Assembly: GCF_002734285.1 (NCBI RefSeq)
Contig: NZ_NSEA01000011.1
Location: forward strand, 62,001-126,000
Origin: Fredinandcohnia onubensis
Lineage (GTDB): Bacteria; Bacillota; Bacilli; Bacillales; Bacillaceae_L
DNA: 64,000 nucleotides
Reading direction: 5' to 3'
In this document: positions 36,263 to 44,950 of the stretch, piece by piece
How positions within the stretch are numbered: the stretch's first letter is position 1
Layout of the letters: every line of letters begins with the position of its first letter
Made by a program: the position numbers and the translations under genes
The notes under the pieces: model-generated
Database searches by the model: none
Told to the model about the DNA's origin: nothing
What the model saw: the letters and a program-made list of their open reading frames with translations, nothing else

Positions 36263-36727
36263 TCATTTCCCAACTTCTTTTCGTTCCTCCAAGATGTCAC
36301 AAATTATTTGGATGTGAAAGGAAGCCCATGCTTTTTCACGAAAATGAAGAATTACACTGAAGAAAAGCAGGGCAAAATAAAGGATACTGAAAAGGATCAA
36401 ATACAAATAGCCTTTTCCAAACAAAAACTTTTGCAATTGGCTTGCAAAAAGAAACAAAAACCACGGGACTGCGGTAATTAAAATGGGAATGATGCCAGAA
36501 CCATTTTGCTCTTTTAGCATGCGGTAATAAATGATTTGTAACGTTTGTGAATCAATTTTTCCATAAAAAGCCTTAATATCCCGGACTTCCTCCATATCTT
36601 TAACATGTTGGAAGGTGGAATCATGATTTATATTCTTTTTTAACCTAAGATAAATTTTATGTGCATCTCCACGAAACGAAATCAAGTGTAACATCCCTTC
36701 ATCAAACCAGATTATATTGTTATCCAT
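36263..36727 (-). CDS. Small membrane protein of unknown function
   Basis: A 154-residue protein. The first 85 residues are soluble (DNNIIWFDEGMLHLISFRGDAHKIYLRLKK), followed by two membrane helices (about 88-105 and 112-133) and a short charged tail. No catalytic motif. The start is uncertain: ATG 36727 has only a weak site (CCGGG), and the frame extends to a TTG at 36757 within the terminator of the upstream oxidoreductase gene. Expression may depend on read-through from that gene. No family recognised. Confidence 0.55.
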   Translation of the reverse strand: MDNNIIWFDEGMLHLISFRGDAHKIYLRLKKNINHDSTFQHVKDMEEVRDIKAFYGKIDSQTLQIIYYRMLKEQNGSGIIPILITAVPWFLFLFASQLQKFLFGKGYLYLILFSILYFALLFFSVILHFREKAWASFHIQIICDILEERKEVGK

Positions 36728-36743
36728 TCCCGGTTTTGCACAT

Positions 36744-36772
36744 GAAAATGCCCCCAAATTTCACTTGGGGGC
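36744..36772 (-). terminator. Terminator of the FdhF/YdeP-type gene
   Basis: GCCCCCAA/TTGGGGGC stem just past the stop codon; the T tail (ATTTTC) is modest. Confidence 0.8.
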
Positions 36773-36779
36773 AACAGTT

Positions 36780-39143
36780 TTATGCTGGAGGATCAATATT
36801 TATATCATCCGCGATTTCTTTTTCTTGATATTGTGTATCTTTTCGTGCATTGAAGCGCTCTGCTTTTTCCACATACACCGCAATATTGTAATCAGGAATA
36901 CCAGCATATTTTTCATAGCGTCCTCTTGGTAATAAAAAGTTACCTTCTGGGAAGTGAACACCTAGATTTTTTCTGGCGATATCAGCTAATTTAGCTTTTC
37001 CTTGGAATACTCCAAAGCCATTGTGAACAACGATCGCTTCACCGTCTGCAACCCGAAGTTCCTTCGCATCCATTGGGTTGATTAACACATCATAACGGCC
37101 AGCTCCATTGAATGGATCAACCTCTTTATAAATCATCGAATTAAATTGCTTTCCACGGCGAGTTGTTAACACGAATTGTTCTTCTTTTTTACCGAAATCA
37201 GGAATATCAACTGGAATTAGACTTCCCTTTCCATCCGGAGTCGGGCACACTCCACCTTCACAAAGCCATGCTCCTCCCCACTGGAACACATCCCCTTTTT
37301 TCTTGAGGTGTTGTATGCCGTTGTAGTTCGGATTGGCAATGGCAATTTCATTGCGAATTTCCTGTCCGCTTTTAAAATCAATTAAATGTGCTTTTTCAGG
37401 TTTTACCCGCTTGGCAAGGTCCACATAGATTTTCCACTCTGCGCGTGCTTCAGCAATTTCATTTTTATTTCCTTCAATTTCAGGTGAAAAATAAACCATA
37501 CGCTCTGTTGATGTTGAAGTTCCTCCACCTTCTTGTTCATATCTTGTTTTTGCCGGTAAAACAATAACGGCTTCTTTTGCATCCACGAGTGTTGAAGTGT
37601 TTAAAATAATATCTTGATGCACACGAATATCCAGTTCAGACAATGCTTTTTCGACAAACTTAGGATCTGGCATTGTTTCAAGGAAATTGCCTCCAGACAT
37701 ATAATAAAGTTTTACCTTTCGCTCATGTTCCTCTGGGAGTACGATATTTTCGAGAGTAACACCCACAATATCCCCTTGCCATTTTTGTATCTCAAAGCCC
37801 CAAATCTCCTCAAGGCGCTTCCTGTTTTTTTCATCAAATTCGCCACCTGGCAGTACAAACGGATCGGCTCCCATTTCACCAGAACCTTGTACCGAAGAGT
37901 GCCCACGAAATGGCATTAGTCCATTATACTTACGACCTAAGTGGCCACGAAGCAAGGCAAGATTTGCCACCTGTGAAATATTATCAGTTGCAAATGAATG
38001 CATCGTTAAGCCCATTGCCCATGTGTACACGGCGTTTTTACTCTTGGCTAAAAGTTCTGCAAGTTCTCTGATTCTCTCTTTTGATACTCCGGATGACTTT
38101 TCAATTTCATCCCAGCTTTGCGCTTTGGCATGCGCTTTCAATTCTTCATACCCATTCACGTGTTCCTTCACGAACTTATGATTAATCGCAGAACCTTGTT
38201 GTTTTTCTTCCATTTCAAACCAATGCTTCATAATTCCAAACATGAAGGCAATGTCTCCACCAATGCTCACTTGGTAAAAATCATCTGCGAGCTTTGTTCC
38301 AAATAGGGCAGATTCCATATTTGATGGGATCCAGTATTTATCCATTGCAGGTTCTCTGTGTGGGTTAATTACAATAATTTTTGTACCACGTTTTTTTGCT
38401 TCAAGCATGTATTTCGTTGAAACAGGTGAACTGTTTGAAGCAACACTTCCCCAGAATACCAATACTTCTGTACCAATCCAGTCCTGATAGTTGGCAGTCG
38501 ATGCCCCAACACCGATAGAACGTTTCATCGCTGTTTTACTAGGCGAATGACAAATACGGGAAGCGTTATCAATATGGTTCGTTCCTAAGAAACGAGATAC
38601 CTTAGCAGCCACATAATAAGATTCATTCGTAATCCCTCTGGAAGTCAGGTAAAATGCATACTGCTTCGGGTTCAACTTCTTCATTTTATTTGCAATCATA
38701 TCCATCGCTTCATCCCAGGAGATTCTAGAAAACTTTCTTTCTCCTTTACGACGGATCATCGGGTAAGGTATTCTACCGAGCTTTCTTAGTTCTGTGCTAT
38801 TAAGCTTACGAAGTTCATCGATATCAGCATGAAGAATATCCGATTGAATCGCTGGCATTGTACTTAAACGCAGTACATTTAATCGTGTCGTGCACATATG
38901 CGGACCTGTCAACGTTTGATCATAAAGACCAGAAACACCAAGTGCGCATCCGTCACAAACACCTTGCGTTAAAATACGAGTCGCATACCCTAGATTGTCC
39001 TTGTTTTCCCACGCAACTTTCATTGTATCTCGAATATGTTTCGGCTTCACTTTTCCTAAACCAAATGGGATTGGACTAACCCAATGCTTTGGTTGTGGCA
39101 TTTTTGTTGATTTTATAGGTCCCTGATGCTTTGTTTCTCCCAC
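36780..39143 (-). CDS. FdhF/YdeP-family molybdopterin oxidoreductase (formate dehydrogenase-like)
   Basis: A 787-residue molybdopterin enzyme. An N-terminal Cys set (GVCDGCALGVSG, about 60-71, and PHMCTTR) can bind an Fe-S cluster. The molybdopterin domains include YLTSRGITNESY, GSVASNSSPVS and MPFRGHSSVQGSGEMG. The C-terminal cofactor domain holds VLTTRRGKQFNSM. No Tat signal, so it is cytoplasmic, and no electron-transfer subunit is adjacent. With fdhD and a formate-type transporter nearby, formate is the likely substrate, but family members vary. GTG start with AAGGAGGAGTAAGAA. A shared leader motif lies upstream (39259-39346). Confidence 0.88.
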   Translation of the reverse strand: MGETKHQGPIKSTKMPQPKHWVSPIPFGLGKVKPKHIRDTMKVAWENKDNLGYATRILTQGVCDGCALGVSGLYDQTLTGPHMCTTRLNVLRLSTMPAIQSDILHADIDELRKLNSTELRKLGRIPYPMIRRKGERKFSRISWDEAMDMIANKMKKLNPKQYAFYLTSRGITNESYYVAAKVSRFLGTNHIDNASRICHSPSKTAMKRSIGVGASTANYQDWIGTEVLVFWGSVASNSSPVSTKYMLEAKKRGTKIIVINPHREPAMDKYWIPSNMESALFGTKLADDFYQVSIGGDIAFMFGIMKHWFEMEEKQQGSAINHKFVKEHVNGYEELKAHAKAQSWDEIEKSSGVSKERIRELAELLAKSKNAVYTWAMGLTMHSFATDNISQVANLALLRGHLGRKYNGLMPFRGHSSVQGSGEMGADPFVLPGGEFDEKNRKRLEEIWGFEIQKWQGDIVGVTLENIVLPEEHERKVKLYYMSGGNFLETMPDPKFVEKALSELDIRVHQDIILNTSTLVDAKEAVIVLPAKTRYEQEGGGTSTSTERMVYFSPEIEGNKNEIAEARAEWKIYVDLAKRVKPEKAHLIDFKSGQEIRNEIAIANPNYNGIQHLKKKGDVFQWGGAWLCEGGVCPTPDGKGSLIPVDIPDFGKKEEQFVLTTRRGKQFNSMIYKEVDPFNGAGRYDVLINPMDAKELRVADGEAIVVHNGFGVFQGKAKLADIARKNLGVHFPEGNFLLPRGRYEKYAGIPDYNIAVYVEKAERFNARKDTQYQEKEIADDINIDPPA

Positions 39144-39258
39144 TTCTTACTCCTCCTTCTCCTTATTCCTTTATTACTATGTCTATGGTCAAAGTCAACT
39201 TATATTAACTATGCTTTCGGCATTAAACTGCTTAATCCTTCAAAAACTCTAAAATTAT

Positions 39259-39346
39259 AGAAAAAACCACCGAAACATGATTCTCTACGATTATAGAGAA
39301 ATGAAACGGTGGTTAGTCTTTAGCAGGGTCGCTACCAAGTGCCAAC
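39259..39346 (-). promoter_or_regulatory. Candidate cis-acting RNA B (upstream of the molybdo-oxidoreductase gene)
   Basis: On the minus strand TAGCGACCCTGCTA (39321-39334) folds as TAGC/GCTA. It is flanked by GTTGG (39342-39346) and CTAAC (39312-39316), which can close an outer stem. The latter overlaps the 5' arm of a terminator (AACCACCG 39307-39314 / CGGTGGTT 39265-39272, then TTTTTTC). The layout matches element A at 41093-41245. It starts right after the DUF2294 stop codon, so it may be a 3' end element, a leader for the downstream gene, or both. Confidence 0.55.
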
Positions 39347-39352
39347 ACAAGA

Positions 39353-39715
39353 TTATTTTGTTTTAAATTTCTTCGCTAGGTCTTGATCAAATACAAATAC
39401 TGACATTCCGAAATCTCGATCAATATCAATATCAACAAATAAATCTACTAGGTTTGAACCTAAAAACTCTTCCATTTCAACTGGTCTGTTTTTTCGGTAC
39501 ATTTCTTTTACCATTTCGGTTCTTGCCGCACGAAGCATTTGTTTTCCTTCATCCGCACCGGCAATAAATTTTTCAACTGGAGATAGGTTTCCTTCCATCT
39601 CACATATGGCCCAATTTTTACAAAAGGTTGTGGTGATTTTACTAGGTCCTTTCCCCATATGCTTTTTGCGAAAGGACCTTACTAGATTGCTAAACTCAGC
39701 TTCGTATTTATTCAT
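39353..39715 (-). CDS. DUF2294-family protein
   Basis: A 120-residue soluble protein with the DUF2294 pattern: FSNLVRSFRKKHMGKGPSKITTTF near the N-terminus, LSPVEKFIAG and a basic helix (MLRAARTEMVKEMYRK). The function is unknown. Relatives occur next to formate and oxyanion metabolism genes. It is 61 bases after the MFS transporter gene on the same strand with no terminator between, so they are probably cotranscribed. Confidence 0.75.
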   Translation of the reverse strand: MNKYEAEFSNLVRSFRKKHMGKGPSKITTTFCKNWAICEMEGNLSPVEKFIAGADEGKQMLRAARTEMVKEMYRKNRPVEMEEFLGSNLVDLFVDIDIDRDFGMSVFVFDQDLAKKFKTK

Positions 39716-39776
39716 TTTTTGTCTACCTCTTACTAGTTACTCATTAACCTTAAGTTAATCAAGATTACAAAGAATG

Positions 39777-41042
39777 TCAACCAGCAAGCTCAGCAGCATT
39801 CGTAGATTGTTTCTTTTGTAATTTTTTAATATCCAAACGAATTAGAAGTGAAACCGCTAGTGCCACTGCAAAGAGTGCAGTAAATACTGTTAAGCTTTGT
39901 GTATAGCTTCCAGTTGTGTCCCGAATCCAAGATGCGAACATTGGACCAGCAAGACCTGCCGCTGCCCACGCCGTTAAAATATAGCCGTGGATTGCACCAA
40001 GCTGTTTTGTTCCAAACAAGTCCCCAATGTAAGCCGGGATTGCAGCAAACCCACCACCGTAACATGTATAGATAAGTGCCAGTAATACCTGAAATAACAC
40101 TGGATTTGACACATGTGGTAGTAACGGAAAAGCAACTACTTGGATAAGGAAAAATACTGTATATGTATTAGGCCTCCCTAAGTAATCAGACACTGACGCC
40201 CAACCAATTCGACCAAGACCGTTAAATGCGCCTAAAACTCCTACTAACGCTGCAGCTGCAACTGGAGTTAAGCCTACACTTTCCTGTGCAAGTGGAGAAG
40301 CGGCAGAGATGATTGCTATACCGCACGTAACATTGATAAAGAGCATGAGCCATAAATAATAGAAACGTTTTGTCTTTACCGCTTGGTTAGCAGTTAATTG
40401 TGATAAATCCTGTTTTACCTTTTTAGTTCCACTCGAAACCTTCTCTTTAAAGCCAGCCGGTAACCAGCCTTCTTTCGGTGGTGCAAGGTAAAGTGACGCC
40501 AAGATCATAATGATAAAATAAGAGATTCCAAGGATATAAAACGTATTTGCAATTCCTACTGATACAATCAGTTTTTGCATGATGGGACTGCTGATTAGTG
40601 ACGCAAATCCAAACCCCATAATTGCAAGGCCCGTTGCCATGCCACGTCTGTCAGGGAACCATTTTACAAGTGTTGATACTGGAGCAATGTATCCAACGCC
40701 TAGACCAATTCCACCTAAAGCACCATAGAATAAATACAATAATGGCAATGATTCTAGGTTAATCGCAAGACCAGATCCCGTGATACCGACGCCAAAGAAT
40801 ATAGCAGCTAGAATGCCAGATGCGCGAGGGCCATATTTTTCAACGAAATGCCCTAGGAAAGCTGCTGATAATCCTAAGAAAAGAATCGCGATACTAAAGG
40901 TCATGCTGATGTCAGTTAAATCCCATCCGAATTCTGATTGTAGAGGTTTTGTAAATACACTCCAGGCGTAAACAGAACCGATAGATAAGTGAATTCCAAC
41001 GGCCGAGGCTGCAATCAGCCAACGATTTTTTGTCTTTTCCAT
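39777..41042 (-). CDS. OFA-family MFS transporter (oxalate/formate antiporter type)
   Basis: A 421-residue, 12-helix major facilitator. The start (NRWLIAASAVGIHLSIGSVYAWSVF) and the GIGLGVGYIAPVSTLVKWFPDRRG loop are hallmarks of the oxalate:formate antiporter (OFA) group, which also includes E. coli YhjX. Placement beside a formate dehydrogenase-like gene suggests formate or another small carboxylate, but the substrate is not shown. It is the first gene of the mfs-DUF2294 unit, behind a leader with a terminator (41093-41245). Confidence 0.88.
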   Translation of the reverse strand: MEKTKNRWLIAASAVGIHLSIGSVYAWSVFTKPLQSEFGWDLTDISMTFSIAILFLGLSAAFLGHFVEKYGPRASGILAAIFFGVGITGSGLAINLESLPLLYLFYGALGGIGLGVGYIAPVSTLVKWFPDRRGMATGLAIMGFGFASLISSPIMQKLIVSVGIANTFYILGISYFIIMILASLYLAPPKEGWLPAGFKEKVSSGTKKVKQDLSQLTANQAVKTKRFYYLWLMLFINVTCGIAIISAASPLAQESVGLTPVAAAALVGVLGAFNGLGRIGWASVSDYLGRPNTYTVFFLIQVVAFPLLPHVSNPVLFQVLLALIYTCYGGGFAAIPAYIGDLFGTKQLGAIHGYILTAWAAAGLAGPMFASWIRDTTGSYTQSLTVFTALFAVALAVSLLIRLDIKKLQKKQSTNAAELAG

Positions 41043-41092
41043 TTCTTCTCTCCTTTGTTTTGAAATAATAGGTTACATTTTGCAGTAGTTAT

Positions 41093-41245
41093 AAAAAACA
41101 AAAAAACCGCCAGCAGCCTTATGCTTGAATAAGCATAAAAAGGATGATGACGGTTAATTTCCCTAGCAGGTTCGCTACTACAAAATTAACAGTAATCGCT
41201 TCCAACATCGCACCTTTTGCAGCAGAGACAGGTTCGCTATCCTGT
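41093..41245 (-). promoter_or_regulatory. Candidate cis-acting RNA A in the leader of the OFA transporter
   Basis: On the minus strand, ACAGG-ATAGCGAA-CCTGT (41228-41245) is followed by TAGCGAACCTGCTA (41164-41177). GTTAATTT (41183-41190) and AAATTAAC (41153-41160) can close an 8-bp stem around the second motif. That stem overlaps a terminator whose arms (41142-41155 and 41105-41118) pair at 12 of 14 positions and lead into a long T run. Pairing is mutually exclusive, as in riboswitches or protein-controlled attenuators. The terminator ends about 50 bases before the transporter start. Confidence 0.65.
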
Positions 41246-41436
41246 GACAAAAGTGTGTCAATATTGTGAACTATATAATAAAATATTACCAAAGCTAGCA
41301 AAATAAAACAATAGCTTTTATTTAACTATTTCGAGTAGTGAAAATTTTTTATTGTTGTCCTTCCAATAAAAGTATGATTATATATTTAGTAACTAGATGC
41401 GTTACATGAATTTCAATCGGAAAGTGAGGTGTATAG

Positions 41437-42246
41437 ATGATGGATTCCATTACTGTTAAAAAAGGGATTATCAAATTTGAAGATGGTCAGCTTTTTGACG
41501 AGGAAGATCAAATTGTGACTGAATTTCCTTTGACTATTATCTTGAACCAGCAAGAATTTGCAACGATGGTTTGTACCCCTTCAGAACTTGATGAACTGGT
41601 AATTGGCTTTTTAGCTTCAGAAGGAGTCATCCGTTTTAGAGACGAAATTAAAAGTCTCCATATCGATGAAGGCCAAGGCTATGCGTATGTTGATACGACT
41701 AAAGAAGTAACAACAAGTCAGGAATATTATTCAAAGCGTTTTATCGGTTCCTGTTGTGGAAAAGGAAGACAATTTTATTTTGTCAATGACTCTAAAACAG
41801 CCAAAACATCAACATCAACCATTACCCTCACACCTGAAGAATGCATTACCTTAATGAACGAAATGCAACAAAACAGTGTTGTCTTTAAGGATACAGGTGG
41901 TGTGCACAATGCGGCACTTTGCACGCCAAACGAAATGATTGTGAATCGAACTGATATTGGCAGACATAATGCTCTTGATAAAATCTATGGATATTGTTTA
42001 AATCATAAAATTCCTGTTCGCGATAAAGTGATTGTGTTTAGTGGTAGAATTTCTTCTGAGGTATTATTAAAGGCCGCGAAAATTGGAGTTGGGATTGTTT
42101 TATCGAAATCAGCACCAACTGATTTGGCTATTAAAATGGCTGAAGAACTGAACATAACTGCCGTTGGTTTCATACGCGGCGGAAAGCTAAATGTCTATTC
42201 ACATCCAGAACGAATTGTACAGAATTTGGTTGAGACTACGAGATGA
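41437..42246 (+). CDS. fdhD: Formate dehydrogenase accessory sulfurtransferase FdhD
   Basis: A 269-residue protein of the FdhD family, which delivers sulfur to the molybdenum cofactor of formate dehydrogenases. The cysteine motif is GSCCGKGRQ (about 107), followed by the typical TGGVHNAALC (about 150), TDIGRHNALDKIYG (about 172) and SGRISSEVLLKAAKIG. The start ATG is five bases after GAGGTG. It is divergent from the transporter gene and supports the reading of the cluster as a formate dehydrogenase system. A strong terminator follows. Confidence 0.95.
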   Translation: MMDSITVKKGIIKFEDGQLFDEEDQIVTEFPLTIILNQQEFATMVCTPSELDELVIGFLASEGVIRFRDEIKSLHIDEGQGYAYVDTTKEVTTSQEYYSKRFIGSCCGKGRQFYFVNDSKTAKTSTSTITLTPEECITLMNEMQQNSVVFKDTGGVHNAALCTPNEMIVNRTDIGRHNALDKIYGYCLNHKIPVRDKVIVFSGRISSEVLLKAAKIGVGIVLSKSAPTDLAIKMAEELNITAVGFIRGGKLNVYSHPERIVQNLVETTR

Positions 42247-42249
42247 TAC

Positions 42250-42292
42250 GAAAAGAGATTAGTAGGCTTCCCTCTACTAATCTCTTTTTTTG
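42250..42292. terminator. Terminator of fdhD
   Basis: AAAAGAGATTAGTAG/CTACTAATCTCTTTT stem with a seven-T tail. Confidence 0.93.
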
Positions 42293-42304
42293 ATACTTTT
42301 TCCT

Positions 42305-42396
42305 ATCGGCTATATTTTTTTGGTATCAGCCATATTTTTTCGGTATCAGCCATAAATTCAAATTATCAGCCATATTTTTCAATTATCGGCCATACC
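42305..42396. repeat. Tandem array of 20-bp repeats (about 4.5 copies)
   Basis: ATC(A/G)GC(C/T)AT recurs at 42305, 42325, 42345, 42365 and 42385, exactly 20 bases apart, with variable T-rich fill (for example ATCAGCCATATTTTTTCGGT). It lies between the 3' ends of convergent fdhD and the CoxG-like gene. Confidence 0.9.
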
Positions 42397-42403
42397 ACTT
42401 ATT

Positions 42404-42853
42404 TTACGTGTGTTGAAACAGCTCTTGTACGTTTTTCATGAACTCTTCTGACTGTTTATTGCTTGACCCTTTCATCAAAAGCTCCCCAATTGAAGCTAAT
42501 TTACCGGTCATTTCAAAATCCATTTCATATTCAACAAGTGTTTGATTCGGTTCGATTGTTTTTAAGTTTGCAGTAAGGGTATTTGTAAAGGAACCCGCAA
42601 GTGAAACGGGTTTTCCTTTCATTTCTACGACAATCTTTTCATTTTCGATCGACTCTTTTAACTCCCCTACTCCCTGAATTTTGATCGGGACAAATTGTAC
42701 CTTGACCTCTACCAATGTTTCATATTTTGTTGGACTTAATTGTTTGACTTTTTTACAGCCGGGAAAACAGGGCCCTAATTTCATTGGGTCCATAAAAACA
42801 GAATAGACACTTTCTCGGTCTGCATGTACGATAAATTTATCAGCTTTTTTCAA
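42404..42853 (-). CDS. CoxG-like SRPBCC protein
   Basis: A 149-residue single-domain protein of the SRPBCC fold, related to CO dehydrogenase subunit G (CoxG): a start with VHADRESVYSVFMDPMKLGPCFPGC and a C-terminal helix. CoxG-type proteins in CO oxidisers help recruit the enzyme to the membrane. No CO dehydrogenase structural genes are in the window, so the role here is open; it may be linked to molybdoenzymes only through its neighbourhood. ATG with a GGAGTGGGATC site. Confidence 0.8.
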   Translation of the reverse strand: MKKADKFIVHADRESVYSVFMDPMKLGPCFPGCKKVKQLSPTKYETLVEVKVQFVPIKIQGVGELKESIENEKIVVEMKGKPVSLAGSFTNTLTANLKTIEPNQTLVEYEMDFEMTGKLASIGELLMKGSSNKQSEEFMKNVQELFQHT

Positions 42854-43026
42854 GATCCCACTCCTTACGATTTTTTCTAAGATGATGTTACAATTTTATT
42901 AGCAAAATTTTGTTATAGAACTAAAATGATAAATCGTAAGACAACTGTCATAGTCTATTATTTCAATTGCTTTTTGATATAATGGGTAAAATAAAGCTAG
43001 ATGTTTGTATAGAGGAGAGACTTTTT

Positions 43027-43326
43027 ATGGCTTTTGGAATTAGACGCAAGGAGCTTCTTGAATGGAAAAGTAAGGTTTCACAAGGGGAAATTGCATTTTT
43101 GACGCATTATTGGCTTGACGACCGTTTTCCTGGGATGACGACCGTGACTAAAGTCGGCTGTGCTGACCTTGAAAAACTTAAAAGTTGGGGCGAACAATAT
43201 GGCATTCCTTCAAAATACATTCATAACCGGACTGGATTCCCTCACTTTGATTTATTAGGAGAAAGACAAATTGAAATCTTAAAAAGTGAAAACATGCTCC
43301 ACCAATTAGAAAGATTTAAGGGATAA
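43027..43326 (+). CDS. yneQ: YneQ-like protein
   Basis: A 99-residue protein matching B. subtilis YneQ: MAFGIRRKELLEWK, GEIAFLTHYWLDDRFP, VTKVGCADLEKL and GIPSKYIHNRTGFPHFDLLGE. Function unknown. The open frame begins 20 codons earlier, but GAGGAGAG lies eight bases before ATG 43027, and the family starts here. It precedes mscL by 70 bases on the same strand. Confidence 0.85.
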   Translation: MAFGIRRKELLEWKSKVSQGEIAFLTHYWLDDRFPGMTTVTKVGCADLEKLKSWGEQYGIPSKYIHNRTGFPHFDLLGERQIEILKSENMLHQLERFKG

Positions 43327-43396
43327 GTCTTATGTACTATTTTCTTTTCCAAGGATTTATGTAAAATAAGAAATGGTTTGAAAGGAGAATTTACTC

Positions 43397-43774
43397 ATGA
43401 TTAATGAATTTAAAAAGTTTGCCCTCAAAGGCAATGTGATTGATCTTGCTGTTGGGGTTATCATTGGTGGAGCATTTGGAAAAATCGTTACATCACTCGT
43501 GAATGATATTATTATGCCTCTAGTCGGTTTCTTACTAGGTGGGGTCGACATATCTAAAGCTTCTATCCCCTTTAATGGTGAAGAAATCATGTACGGTGCT
43601 TTTCTACAAACAGTCGTGGATTTTTTAATTATTTCCTTTTCTATTTTTCTCTTTATTCGCTTTTTCCAGCGCTTTAAGAAAAAAGAAGAAGAAAAGCCTG
43701 CTGCACCAACTCCATCAAAAGAGGAGCAATTACTTACTGAGATTCGTGATTTATTAAAAGAACAACGTAGCTAA
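43397..43774 (+). CDS. mscL: Large-conductance mechanosensitive channel MscL
   Basis: A 125-residue channel subunit with the conserved first helix ([23 protein letters not shown]), a second helix ([21 protein letters not shown]) and a charged cytoplasmic tail. Pentamers open under membrane tension to release solutes on osmotic downshock. Length is normal for Firmicutes. GAAAGGAG site upstream; strong terminator downstream. Confidence 0.96.
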   Translation: MINEFKKFALKGNVIDLAVGVIIGGAFGKIVTSLVNDIIMPLVGFLLGGVDISKASIPFNGEEIMYGAFLQTVVDFLIISFSIFLFIRFFQRFKKKEEEKPAAPTPSKEEQLLTEIRDLLKEQRS

Positions 43775-43776
43775 TT

Positions 43777-43823
43777 GAAAAAGGTTGTCCGAGTCATGAT
43801 TGACTATGGACAACCTTTTTTTA
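43777..43823. terminator. Bidirectional terminator (mscL / ykhA)
   Basis: AAAAAGGTTGTCC/GGACAACCTTTTT stem with a 17-base loop. Confidence 0.92.
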
Positions 43824-44339
43824 TACTTCCCACGGTAATGCAATGCTAAATTTAGACGCCATTTTTTCGTTTTCTTTTTTACGTCTTTTTCGATTTTCTG
43901 CACGGTCTTTTGCTGATTCATGTAGCATCTTTTCTTCCTCAGACTTCGGAATTACCTTTGGAACGGGTTTTGGTTTCCCATTCTCATCTAAGGCAACAAA
44001 GGTTAAAAACGACAATGCGCAAATATGACGTTCTCCCGTATATAAGTCCTCTGCAATCACCTTTACAAAAACCTCCATAGATGATCGCCCCGTGTAGGTA
44101 ACGAAAGCTTCTAAACAAACAGAGCTTCCTTCATTAATCGGATGAAGAAAATCCACAGAATCTGTTGATGCTGTTACAACCAGTGAACGTGAATGACGCA
44201 CAGCTGAAATAGAAGCTACATCATCAATATAAGCCATCAATTTACCACCAAACATGGTTCCATGGTAATTAGTATCAGGCGGAAAAACATTACTTGTCTT
44301 TACAACAAAGGATTCTTTGCAGTACTTTGCCTCTTCCAT
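43821..44339 (-). CDS. ykhA: Acyl-CoA thioesterase YkhA
   Basis: A 172-residue hotdog-fold thioesterase of the acyl-CoA hydrolase type, the same length as B. subtilis YkhA. The N-terminal NYHGTMFGGKLMAYIDDVASI segment holds the catalytic region, with SVDFLHPI and a C-terminal charged helix after LDENGKP. It hydrolyses acyl-CoA to acid and CoA in the cytoplasm. ATG with an AAGGAGGAC site. It is transcribed alone. Confidence 0.92.
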   Translation of the reverse strand: MEEAKYCKESFVVKTSNVFPPDTNYHGTMFGGKLMAYIDDVASISAVRHSRSLVVTASTDSVDFLHPINEGSSVCLEAFVTYTGRSSMEVFVKVIAEDLYTGERHICALSFLTFVALDENGKPKPVPKVIPKSEEEKMLHESAKDRAENRKRRKKENEKMASKFSIALPWEV

Positions 44340-44380
44340 ATGTATGTCCTCCTTCGTTATTTTTTTATATTCTTCACGTA

Positions 44381-44821
44381 TTAGATCAATTTCAAACTAA
44401 CGAGTTTTTCTCCCCAAGGTGCTACCCCATTCAATTGAAAGCCCGCTCGTAAATACGTTTTTTCTGCTTCAATATTATCTGGGTTATACCCGATGATGAT
44501 TTCTTTGGCATCTGGTTTAACTTTAATATTTTCAATTACCTGTAAAAGAGCGTTAGTGCCGAAGCCATTCCCCTGGTATTTTTCATCAATCATAATTCGG
44601 TAAATCCAATAATTATGATCATCCTCATCTAAACCGTACATTGTAAAACCCACCATTTTATCAGCTGCATATATAGCGAGCGCCTCAAAGCTTGGCAAAA
44701 ACTGTACTTCTGCTAGTGAATAAAGATTTGATGCGATAAAACCCTGCTGTTCCTTACTTACTTTTAAATCAATACATTCTTCCCAATTATCACGTGTGAT
44801 TTTTTGTAAGGTCACTGTCAA
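44381..44821 (-). CDS. GNAT-family acetyltransferase (PaiA/BltD-like)
   Basis: A 146-residue acetyltransferase starting LTVTLQKITRDNWEEC (first codon read as Met), with the CoA-binding loop IDEKYQGNGFGTNALLQ (about 75-92) and the late IGYNPDNIEAEKTYLRAGF motif typical of spermine/spermidine-type enzymes. The polyamine substrate is inferred from that resemblance. The start is TTG 44821, seven bases after GGGGGA; the frame also extends to an ATG at 44875, which has no ribosome site and would add 18 atypical residues. Confidence 0.78.
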   Translation of the reverse strand: MTVTLQKITRDNWEECIDLKVSKEQQGFIASNLYSLAEVQFLPSFEALAIYAADKMVGFTMYGLDEDDHNYWIYRIMIDEKYQGNGFGTNALLQVIENIKVKPDAKEIIIGYNPDNIEAEKTYLRAGFQLNGVAPWGEKLVSLKLI

Positions 44822-44919
44822 GTGAGTATCCCCCGATACATTAGTATAAGGAGGTGTTTTATGGCCTCCCAACATATAATCGTATGCGTTCGGGCTAAAT
44901 ATTTCAATCTTTTTTTAAA

Positions 44920-44948
44920 GAAAAAACGTTAGCCAAATGACTAACGTT
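44920..44948 (-). terminator. Terminator of the YocS-type symporter gene
   Basis: AACGTTAG/CTAACGTT stem with TTTTTTC after it on the minus strand. Confidence 0.85.
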
Positions 44949-44950
44949 TG

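Noticed and set aside
36263-36757. Longer form of the 36263 gene starting at TTG 36757
   Set aside because: The extra codons are formed by the terminator hairpin of the upstream gene and have no ribosome site.
41228-41245. preQ1-type riboswitch on the plus strand (AGGTTCGCTA resembles its start)
   Set aside because: The downstream A-rich pairing segment is missing, and the terminators and the second copy are oriented to the minus strand.
41119-41301. 60-codon hydrophobic frame upstream of the OFA transporter
   Set aside because: It overlaps the leader motif and terminator, and its possible internal ATG has a poorly spaced ribosome site. The repeated motif falls in two different frames, which argues for RNA-level selection. 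A short leader peptide is not fully excluded.
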